From NCBI GenBank assembly GCA_028583605.1, contig CM053327.1:29376626-29440625 (forward strand): a stretch of 64,000 nt of DNA. Direction: 5' to 3'. The translations under genes were made by a program, and so were the position numbers. The notes under the pieces were generated by a model. That model saw nothing but the letters and a program-made list of their open reading frames with translations. It ran no database searches and was not told where the DNA came from. Below, one piece after another: positions 32,705 through 44,700 of the stretch (position 1 is its first letter; every line of letters starts with the position of its first letter). The DNA comes from Dastarcus helophoroides. Lineage: Eukaryota; Arthropoda; Insecta; Coleoptera; Bothrideridae.

Positions 32705-35700
32705 GTAAGTGCTCTATTAATTTGAGTGACCTACTATTAATTTGAGTCATCGATTTGACCCCCAATGTTAAACTGTCTAACTCTTAATGTTAAATTAATA
32801 AAAATGTAAGTAAATGCTCTCTATTAACGTGTCTTAAAAGAGTCACTTTTAACAACAAAATTGTCCTACATTTCTTTTCATCGCAGACTGAATGAAACTT
32901 TTTAATTTCCTGCCATTTACAACACAAGCAGATATAAATACGTGCAAGTAGTTACTTTTTACAAGAATTGTTGTCCGAATGCAATTTTTTCAAGAAACAA
33001 TAGATTTATTTTAGAAAAAGGTGACCTCTTCCCTTATGCTATCTATTCATGAAAAAATACGATTAGAATAAAAAATTTGACTGGTAAAATGGGAAGATAG
33101 ACGGTGAAAACTACCATCTAGTATATCGCCTTTACTGAGATTCTAGAACTAGAAAATAATAGGTCTTCATAGCCTAAATATATTGGGGGAGGAGTTAGGG
33201 AATTATTAGTTAAATTTTTTGTTTCTTGACAACTTTGGAAGATCTATATTTGGATTTTCTTTTCATTAATTTTTTTTTTCATAATTGTATTTAATCAGGA
33301 CATCGTTTCTACGATACAATCTAAATAAATAATTTATTTCATCTAATAAGCACAACACTTTTTAATAATGAGTTTTTCCTGACCTTCTATACACTTATTA
33401 CAAAAAAAGTTCAATTCTTGCTGCAAATATCAAAATTTATTTTTAAGGTAAAAATTTGCAGTCTTCATTAATAATTATTTTCGCACCTCACCGTCGCATA
33501 GCACCATTGGAAACGCCACCATCGCGTCGTGGGTGAAAATTATTATTTTTCAATCATTTTTAGTTAATTTATTAGAAAATTTAAATTTAAACTAAAAATT
33601 CTGTCCCCTGAAACCAACCTCTGTTGTGTTTTTTAACATTTCTTCGTTTCAGGCGACAAAATTTGTAGTTCAGTTTTTGAAGATAACCAAGGACCAGTCT
33701 GTTCCACCAAAATATAAAATATTTAAAAAATACATGACTATAAGAATACTAGTCAACAAAATTAAAGTTTTGTCATAGTACATAAACTTCTTTTATGTTT
33801 TTTATTAGTGTTGCTTGTTGACATTTAAAATAAGCAGTTTTGTTCGTCACCCACAACATTTGTTTGTCAAATGTTTGAAAAGTGCTGGATCTTTAAAAAT
33901 ATAAGATAAAAATTGTACATTAGGAACTTATAATCTTTGTTTTTCTAGATTATTTAGCTTCTAATTGGTCCCTTTTGATCAATCATCAGTAGTCAGTCAA
34001 CACCCTTGAGGTTGATCTGCCCAGATAAAGTTTTTCCATCATTGGAATGTCCCCATGAAACTTTTACCAGTTCTTATAGCTTAGTGTCCCCAAATTCTCC
34101 TAATTCGTAGAAATAAAGTCAAGGTATGTGTCTCAAAAATGAATCTTGATCCCCATATCGCAACCCAAAGTTTTATGCTCCAATGAAAATTTTTTAATCA
34201 AATATTTGTAGATGCCACTCTTATGGTAAACCAAAAAATTTCCAATTAAATTCTAGAAGTATCTTCATGCTGATTTTTTTAAAACATTTAATTTTTCTTT
34301 AAATAACGAGTCTTTTATTAATTTTCTTAATTAGAGGTTCTACTATTACTACTTTACTCATTCTGGGAAATATCTCTTTGAAACGCCCTGTTTGAACACC
34401 CTTGAATTTAATCTGCTCTGATAAAGTTTTTTCATCATTGGAATGTCCGCATGAAACGTTTGCCAGTTCTTAACACTTAGAGCCTCCAAAAGCCCCCTAA
34501 TTTGTAGAAATAAAGTCAAGATATGTGTCTAAAAATTGAATCTTGGTCCCCATATTGCAACCCAAAGTTTTATACTCCAATGAAAATTTTTTAATCAAAT
34601 ATTTGTAGATGCCACTCTTATGGTAAACCAAAAAATTTCCAATTAAATTCTTGAAGCATCTTCATGTTGATTTTTTTAAAACATTTAATTTTTCTTTAAA
34701 TAACGAGTCTTTTATTAATTTTCTTAATTAAAGGTTCTACTATTACTACTTTACTCATTCTGGGAAATATCTCTTTGAAACGCCCTGTTTGAACTTTGAA
34801 TTTAATCTGCCCTGATAAAGTTTTTTCATCATTGGAATGTCCGCATGAAACGTTTGCCAGTTCTTAACACTTAGAGCCTCCAAAGCCCCCTAATTTGTAG
34901 AAATAAAGTCAAGATATGTGTCTAAAAATTGAATCTTGGTCTCCATATTGCAACCCAAAGTTTTATAGTCCAATGAGAAATTTTTTTAACCAAATATTTG
35001 TAAATGTCACTCTTATGGTAAACCGAAAAATGTTCAATTAAATTCTTGAAGCATCTTCATGCTCATTTTTTCGAAACATTTAATTTTTCTTTACATAACG
35101 AGTCCTTTATTAATTTTCTTAATTAGAGGTTCTACTATTACTACTTCACTCATTCTGGGAAATATCTCTTTAAAATATAAAAATCCATTTTTATTAAGAC
35201 CCGTCCCCCCTAGAAAATTTTTGGTAAGCATAATTTGATATGAAGTGGTGGTAGAAATATACCAGAAAGCTTTACAAGTATTAATGCTTTAAAGTTTTTT
35301 ATTTACAAATTAAAGATCAGCACGTTGGGCAAGCTTTTCCCTTATTGTGATTTTTTCGATCTCGGGTGTCCCATTTACATAAAAAGTACCCAAATTTTAA
35401 TGATAAAAAGAACTTCACATGAAGAATTAATATGATCATGATATTATGTTGTATTTCTGATAAAAATTTTTAAGATGTAAATAATATATGCAACTAAATA
35501 AAAACGAACAGTATTTGGGAAGGCTACATTTCCAAAAACAAATTTTACCTTGTCACAAGAAAACTGGGGATGATGAAAAAAAAATTAGTACGGTTTCATG
35601 ATGGGGGTAGATAGTCCAAACACCAAACCAGAGTTTGGGTGACAAAATCAGTATTGGCCAGTGGCTACAAAATGCTAAGTTGAGGTTAAAGTCAAAATTG

Positions 35701-38700
35701 AGAGAAAAAAGCAACATCTTGAGTTTTAAGTCGAAAGTTTGGAAAATTAAGGTAAGAGTTTAAGCTTAGAATGTTGACAAAACATGTCAAAATTGAAATA
35801 TTATATACATTGTGTCCCAAGATAAAGTAGTGAAGAGGGGTTCCTTTTTTTATTTGTGGATTTACAGAAGAAGTCACTGTTTTAGTGGAACAGACTGGTC
35901 TTTGGTTATCCTCAAAAATTGAAATACAAATTTTGTCCCCTGATACCAAGAAAGATTAAAAAACACAAAAACACTCTAACGCGTTTCGATAGCCAAGTTA
36001 TCATGTAGTATCTCTCAGAAGATGATAGCTTGGCTATCGAAACCTCTCTTGTGTCTTTTAATCTTTCTTGGTTTCAGATAACAAGATTTGTATTTGAGAA
36101 GAAGTCATTCTTTATAAAAACACTTTCTTGATCTTAAATTAGTGAAAATGGCATTATTTTCTTCATTTTTTATACAGGGAATTCAATGACTTCAATACTC
36201 TAAGAAATGGCCCGGAATAATCTGGTGTTATTCTTGGTAGTATCGAAAAATCTAGTTTAGAAATACAAAAAAGTCTAAATATGATATATTAAATTATTTT
36301 CAATTTTTTAGAAGTGTTTGCAAGTGGAATAGACCTAAACTGCATTAACGCAGCCTCCTAAACGGGGGCATTATTGCACCCTGGATTTATTCTGGCTTGC
36401 ATGACAGTTGTTGAAGCTACTCTACGGATTCTTCTCCAGACCACTAGATGGTTCTATACCGAGAAATTTTTTGTTACTTGAGAAAAAATCACAATAAATG
36501 ACTCGAAATATTGAAATAAAATTTATTTTTGATCAAACTTGACAAATAATTTCCAAATTTTGACATTTCTCCTTAGACATGTTACAAAAATGTTTCGAGT
36601 CAAAAAATAAATTGAATTCAATGAAGTCCAAAAGTCGAATATTGAAGTGTCGTCGACATTTTGTGCTTAGAAACAGATAAAAAAAATAAATTGAAATTTG
36701 ACATCCCCCAATTGCTAAATTATGGTTGCTAATTCTTGCCTTTTAATAAACTTTTGACTGTAACCTCCAAATCTATATTTCTTCTAATAATTTTGAAGTT
36801 CGATGAAAACTTCGCGTTCAACTTATAAAATATTCAGAAAAAAATCAAAAAAAGTCGAAAAATGTTGTTTTTTGTCGAAATTTGCCAATAACAGTTAAAA
36901 GTTTTTAAGCGAATTCAAAATTTCGAGAATTTTTATTTATTTTAATTCGTACATTTTGTGACTAAGTTGAAACTTACAAATTTAACTATTTTTTTAATCT
37001 CGATTTCAATTACTATAATTTTGACTTTTTTCCACTCGAAATTTCTGCCTTTTTTCCAAATATATACTCGAATTTTGGTTTTAATTTAAAGTAATTTTCT
37101 TTTTCATTCGCCAAACCGTTGGGTTGATATTTTTTAACCTATTACCTTTTTTCTTAAAACTCAAGATGAAACTTAAAAGCGTATGAACATTTATGAACAG
37201 ATTTAGAAGATTTGTTTGGAAATGCGTACTGGGTAGGTCGGTAAATAAATTGACATTTTACATCCCCCAGTTTCTAAATTATGGTTACTAATTCTTGCCT
37301 CTTCATAAAATTTTGACTGTAATCTCCAAATCTATATTTCTTCTAATAATTTTGAAGTTCAATAAATACTTCGGGAAAAAAATCAAAAAATGTGGTTTTA
37401 TGTCGAAATTTTGCCAATAACAGTTAAAAGTTTGGGAGCGAACTCAAAATTTCCAGAGTTTTTATAGATTAATTCATACATTTTGTAATTGATTTTTTAA
37501 TTTAATTTAATCATTTTTTTAATCAGGATTTCAATACTATAATTTTAACTTTTTTCTATTCAAAATTTCTGCCTTTTTCCAAATACATATTCAAATTTCG
37601 TTTTCAATTTAAAGCTATCTTCTTTTTCATTGGCCAAACTGTTGCGTTGACATTTTTTGACCTTTTATCTTTTTTCTCAAAACCCAAGATGAAACTTAAA
37701 AACGTATAAAAATTTATGAACAGATTTATAAATTTTTTTTGGAAATGGGTACTGGGTACGATCGGTAAATAAATTGAAATTTAACATCCCCCAATTTCTA
37801 AATTATGGTTACTAATTCTTGCGTCTTCATAAAATTTTGACTCTAATCTCCAAATCTATATTTCTTCTAATAATTTTAAAGTTTGATAAATACTTCGCGT
37901 TCAAAGAACAAAATATTAAGAAAAAAGTTAAAAAATTTGGTTTTATGTCGAAATTTTGCCAATAACAGTTAAAAGTTTGGGAGCGAACTCAAAATTTCCA
38001 GAGTATTTATAAATTAATTCATAAATTTTGTAATTGATTTTTTAATTTAATTTAATTTAATCATTTTTTTAATCTTGATTTCGATACTATAATTTTGACT
38101 TTTTTCCATTCTGCCTTTTTTCCAAATACATATTCAAATTTCGTTTTTAATTTAAAGCTATTTTCTTTTTCATTGGCCAAACCGTTGCGTTGATATTTTT
38201 TGACCTTTTATTTTTTTCTCAAAACCCAAGATGAAACTTAAAAGCGTATGAACATTTATGAACAGGTTTAGAAGATTTGTTTGGAAATGGGTACTGGGTA
38301 CGGTCGGTAAATAAATTGACATTTTACATCCCCCAATTTCTAAATTATGGTTACTAATTCTTGCCTCTTCATAAAATTTTGACTGTAATCTCCAAATCTA
38401 TATTTCTTCTAATAATTTTGAAGTTCGCGTTCAAAGTGCAAAATATTGAGAAAAAAGGTGAAAAATGTGGTTTTATGTCGAAATTGTGCCAATAACAGTT
38501 TAACGTTTCGGCAAGAAGTTAAAATTTCGATAAATTTTTATAGATTAGCTCACACGTTTTGTTATTGAGTTGAAACTTACAAATTTAACTATTTTTTTAA
38601 TCTTGATTTCAATATTATAATTTTGACTTTTTTTCCATTCAAAATTTCTGCCTTTTTTCTAAATACATATTTGAATTTCGTTTTTAATTTAAAGTATTTT

Positions 38701-41700
38701 TTTTTTCATTCGTCCAGAAATTTTGCGTTGACATTTTTTGACCTTTTCTCCTTTTTCTCAACAATCCAAGTTGAAACTTGAAAACGTGAATGAACAAATT
38801 TACAAAATTATTTTTGGATTCTCGAAAGTTAGCTTGCAATCTTGGCAATCTTTTATAGTCCATATAAGGTTTCACTCCTTTACCATATCGGCAATTAAAT
38901 AAATAATTACGCTCTTTTCAAAATTTTTGCCATAAACGTTGATTTTTTTATCAAAAGTTTGAATTTATATGATATTTTGATGTTTCAGAATTTAGCCTTT
39001 TATAGAAATTTGACATTTTTTTTAATTTAGAATTTTTCCTTATAACTCGATTTTTTTAATATAAATTTTGAAACTTTCATAAACTGCCCCAAACAGCGAT
39101 TGCGTTAGATCTTAGTTTGTCAATCAATTCAATAAGAATGGAATTAATTGAATGAAATAGAATTAATCAAATTTGCAAAGAAGATATAGAAAATATCCTG
39201 AGAAAGTTTTTTCAGTCCTAAGTCGAGAACGTAGGTACCTTTTACAATGACAATGACAATGACAATGCAATGAAAAATGTCATGAATTTATAAAAAATCT
39301 TTAATACGTAAGATTGAATGAGATTTCAGAAAAAAATAGTTTGTGTACCTCGTAGTAAAAGCACATTCCCTGACTTCGACTTTTATTTGCCTCGGCTACA
39401 ATTACATGGTCGTCCGGGATTGTATTGCTCTTACTACTAGATACACAATATACTATTCTAGAAATTTGTAGATGCTTTAGATTTTGGACCAAAATTTTAA
39501 GAAGATGGTTCCAAATTTGGGAGCTTTGTATAAATTTCGAAGACTTTCTTCTTCTTCTACCTAACTCAAAGTTTCGCTATTTATTAAAAATTCAATCCAC
39601 TCGCAAAGAGCAACCATATTATGCCTTCGGAGCACCGCGAATAGGATACGAAAATAAGAATAAGTGGCAATGAACCGCTTTTTAAAATAAGGATAGGCTG
39701 TTATTTTCGGGGAAAATTCCATTTGGTAAAGAGTTCTATAGCTTGGAAGTTCTACAAAAAAAAAGGGATTCCATAGACAGAAGTACTCACTGTGTCAAGC
39801 TCAACCGTGAATTTGCTGTCTCCAATTGTCTAGTATGCTTCAAAAATCTTGCCTTTGGGGGGATCAATCCTATTAGTTCCTGCTAGTATCTTTCATAAAA
39901 GTACTTGTGTTTGCTGCCTTCTACTGTCTAATATACGGCTTTAAAAATCTTGCCTTTGGGGGGATCAATTCTATTAGTTCTCACGACAATCTCCCATGAA
40001 AGTACTTGTATTTGCTCTTCGAATGTCTTATATGCTTCAAAAATCTTGCTTTTGGGAGGATCAATCCCATTAGTCCCTGCGAGCATCTTCCATAAAAGTA
40101 ATTGTATTTGTTGTCTCCGATTGTCTTGTATGCTTCAAAAATCTTGCCTTTGGGAGAATCAATCCTATTAGTTCCTGCGAACATCTCCCATGAGAGTACT
40201 TGTATTTGTTGTCTCCGATTGTCTTGTATGCTTCAAAAATCTTAACATTGGGGGATCAATCCTATTAGTTCCCACGAGAATCTCCCATGAAAGTATTTGT
40301 ATTTGCTGTCTTCGACTGTCTTATATGCTTCAAAAATCTTGCCTTTGGGGGAATCAATCCAATTAATTCCTGCGAGCATCTCCCATGACAGTACTTGTAT
40401 TTGTTGTCTCCGACTGTCTTGTATGCTTCAAAAATCTTGCCTTTGGGGGGATCAATCCAATTAGTTCCTGCGAGCATCTCCCATGACAGTACTTGCATTT
40501 GTTGTCTTTGACTGTCTTATATGCTTCAAAAATCTTGCCTTTGGGGGAATCAATCCAATTAGTTCCTGAGAGCATCTTTCATGAAAGTACTTGTAAAAAA
40601 GAAACAAGTCACCAGCTATCCACCTGTGCTTCAGTGTTCCGAGAGCATCGGTCAAGCTCTCGTCATCAATTGGTTTCTTGTTTTCTCATTTTTTCCAAAT
40701 TCCAGATTTTAGCTTAAAATTTTCTTAGATAAACTATTTTTCAAAATATCCATTTCGCTTCAAAACATAACTTCCAAACATTCATAGATTTAAAATGATA
40801 AAATTCAAACTGGTAACCTATTACAAAAAGTAATTTACAAAGAACCAGAAATTTTGAGGTTTTTTAAATAAGTTTTCAGGTTTTTTTGGAAACTTCACTT
40901 TTGTAAGCTCCAAGTTTATTCTAACTTTTTAAAATGAGTTTTAAGGATATGAAGATTATAGAAGAAATATGTTTGAACCAAAAATTGAATTTCGCTGTTA
41001 AAATCATAATTTTGAGAATTTATTTTCATAATTCTGAATCCATATGTAATTTTGATGTTTCAAAATTAAGCTTTTTACAGAAATTTGGCATTTTTTCTTT
41101 TAATTTGGATTTCTCCGTTAAAACTCGATTTTTGAATTTCCTGAATCATTTCTCGAGTCGAGTGAAATTTAAAACTTTCGAGCAACGAAAAAAACGAAAA
41201 AAAAAAGATCTCAGGGATTTTCAAAGTTTCTTTGCGACTTCTTGAGATTGAAAACTTATAGTCAATATTCTTAGTCAGTCCATTATTTGCTAAGATGCGT
41301 CAAATTAAATGAATACATACCTCTAATTATCCGATGTTTTACTTGTTTTTTAATCAACTTTCTAATACTGAAATTGTTTATCAAAAACTAATAACTGGAA
41401 CTTTAAAGGCTTTGGTAGTTTCCAAGGATCTACTCGCCTTTTCCATATGATAACTTTTTTCGGAGTTATTGGTTACCAAAGGGAAAAATGGCTTTTGACT
41501 TTGAGCGACGAAATCTCCATGAATAATCATCGCACAGTGCTCAGGGACCACCCAAATTAAAACTGATTAAATCATCTAAAAAAATTTTGTAATGGGATTA
41601 CTAGTCCATACACTTTTTTAAAAGTAAGGAAACATTTTGACTTCGTTTTATTTTTTTTTCGTGAACCAGTTTGAGTTACAACCTCTTTAAAATTGCTTAA

Positions 41701-44700
41701 GAATTTTGGATTCTTTTTATATATACCTTGACTTCTGTGGCTGTTGTAGTTCTTAAATATTCATTGATAATGTTCTGTCTTGATGAATTCCTACATACAT
41801 TTAAAATAATTTGAAATTGTGATATTCTTTTGGAATATTAAATACGTCGATGTGAGCCTCAAGTTCTCAGAAAATTCGTATTAAAGCATATCCTAGAGAT
41901 TGGCCTTCTCAGTGTAACATTACATTTAAAGTGGGTGTAATCGAAGAAAATTACACCATACATTAAGCTCCCCCTAGTTCACCTTCTATGCACAGGATAT
42001 TGCTCACTTTTACTTCCGCTATTAAAATTATATATCGAAAGTAGAATCATATCCAAAGTGTTTTGGTCGGTGCTGAATAGACACAATTAGCCACTTGTAA
42101 ATAATCTACATTACATGATTTTGAACAAACTTTAATGTTTACATTGACTGATAAAGCTGACGAAATGATAAGATGAATAATCAAGTATATAAAACAATGT
42201 AAAGCCAGATAAATAAATCTGTTAAAAACATAAATCGCAAAATGTCCAAGTGATAATCTGCCACGATATAGACATTGCTGATCATTGTAAAGCTATAAAT
42301 TACTCTGGTCAACACTGATTTTGTCACACGAACTCTGGTAGGTAATAGTTTTTGGACTACCTACCCCCATCATAAAATCGTACTTATTTTTTTTCCATCA
42401 TCCCCAGCTTTATTGTGACAAGGTAAAATTGGTTGTTGGAAACGTAGTCTTCCCAAATACTGTTCGTTTTTATTTGGTTCCATATATTTTTTACATCTTA
42501 AAAAATTTTATCACAAATGAAACATAATATCATGATCACATTAATTCTTCATTTGAAGTCTTTTTTATCATTAAAATTTGGGTACTTTTTATGTGAATGG
42601 GACACCAGAGATCGAAAAAATCACAGTTAGGGAAAAGCTTTTCCTGCATGCAGATCTTTAATTTGTAAATAGAAAACTGTGAAGCATTTACACTTGCAAA
42701 GCTCTCTGATATATTTCTACCACCACTTCATATCAAATTATTTACATCTTAAAAAATTTTATTACAAATAAAACATAATATCATGATCATATTAATTCCT
42801 CATTTGAAGCCTTTTTTATGAATAAAATTTAGGCACTTTTTATATGAATGGGACACCAGGGATTGAAAAAATCACAATTAGGAAAAAGTATGCCCTACAC
42901 GTCGATCTTTAATTTGTTAATAGAAAATTGTAAAGCATTTCTACCTGTAAAGCACTCTAGTATATTTCTACCCCCACTTCATATCAAATTAGGCTTACCA
43001 AAATTTTCTAGAGGGGATGGGTCCCAACAAAAATGGATTTTTATATTTCAAAGAGAAGTTCCCCAGAATGAGTCAAGTAGTAGTAGTAGCAGTAGTAGCT
43101 GTAAAACCTTAAATTAAGAAAATTAATAAAAGACTCATTGTTTCATTGTTTAAAGAAAAATTAAATATTCTGAAAATATCAGCATGAATATGCTTCAAGA
43201 ATGTAATTGAAAATTTTTTGGTTTACCATAAGAGTGACATCTATAGATATTTGGTTAAAAAACTTTTATTGGAGTATAAAACTTTGGGTTGCAATATGGG
43301 GATCAAGATTCATTTTTTAGACACATATCTTGACTATATTCCTATCAATTATGGGGCTCTGGGGGGGGGGGATCTAAGTGATAAGAATTGGTGAAAGTTT
43401 CATGCGGACATTCCAATAATAGAAAAACTTTATCAGGGCAGATTAAACTCAAGGGTGTTGACTGACTACTACTGCTTGGTCAAGAGGTACCAGTTAAAAG
43501 CTAAATAACCTAGAAAAACAAAGATTATAAGTTCCTAATGTCCAGAAGAGTTTCGCTTCTGGTATGGTGGACATACTGAGTTACCGTGCTTTTTTGTCTA
43601 AACTTTCTTATCCGTTGTACCAATGTTCAATTCAGAAGAGTTTCGCCTCTGGTATGGTGGACATACTGAGGTAGCGTGCTCTGATGTTTTGTAATTGGCC
43701 TTTTCATTCTTTCATTTTTGCATATTCCCTCATATTTCTCTTTTCATTTATTGTTTCTTTTTTTTGTTCCTGAAGAAGCCCCCTACGATGGTGGGCGAAA
43801 CGTCGAACACTTTTAGTAGTTCTTTGACACGGTCCAATCCCGGAAGAAGTACATCATGTACTGACTCTGGCCCTGGAAGCCTTCGTTATGATATATTTCT
43901 GTAGATCCAACATTTTTCAAACATTTAACAAACAAACGTTGTGAGTGATGAAAATTTCAAAACTGCTTATTTTAAATGACAAAAACTAACACTATTAAAA
44001 AACACAAAAAGTTCATGTAACATGACAAAACTTCAATTTTGTTGACCGATGTTATTTAAAGAAAAGAAATAATCAAAATAGGATAGAAAAATGTTATATT
44101 ATCTTATGTGACATCTTCATTTTGTCTAAAGGCTTAGGCCCCATTTTGTGCAGTTGCGCTGACTGTTTCAAATTACTATTTTACTTAGGAACTTCAGATT
44201 TTTTTACATCTCACCTAAAATTTTTACATTTATTCCTTCAAAATCTTTTATATATCACAATACAAATTCAATAATTTTGCGAACACTTTTTGTTAGTTTA
44301 ATATCAGTCTATTTACATAACTATAAAGATTTATCTTTACCAGATCGCTATTATTAAGAAATATCATAATTTCGACGACAACAAGTCACTTACGCCTTCT
44401 CACATTATTGAACACCAGCAGTGTTGACTGTTCTTGGGCAACGACGTTCATTCTATTAACTAAAGTATCTTGGCGTGTCAACTTTAGTATAACATTCTTT
44501 ATCCCTGATTTATTCAGATTACTTTTACCAAGAGTTTCTTTGAGTTGAACAGAAAAAGTTTTGGTTAACTGGATTTTCGTCCAATGTTAATCGCGTCCTA
44601 TATACTCTTTTTGTTGTTTTGCAACAAGAATAGCAATTATTTGGATCCCAAGTTTAATTATGTCCTAACAAACTAGCTTTTTGTTTAACTCTTAAGTGTG

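Larger units (their letters stand above)
33752..44046. mobile_element. 10.3-kb structure with 1.7-1.9 kb inverted arms in tll intron 1
   Basis: Left arm 33752-35662, right arm about 42304-44046, inverted. Outer ends: GTCAACAAAATTAAAGTTTT on the left and AAAACTTCAATTTTGTTGAC on the right. Inner ends: GACAAAATCAGTATTGGCCA and TGGTCAACACTGATTTTGTC. The arms match along their length but carry different tandem duplications, and the right arm has an FB-B insertion. No coding capacity and no clear flanking duplication. It could be a large non-autonomous foldback transposon or an old inverted duplication. Confidence 0.75.

Noticed and set aside
39840..40610. CRISPR-like regular repeats
   Set aside because: The units are head-to-tail 98-mers without unique spacers, in a eukaryotic intron.
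33752..44046. Polinton/Maverick assignment for the large inverted structure
   Set aside because: No polymerase, integrase or capsid-like frame is visible, and no 6-bp duplication was found.
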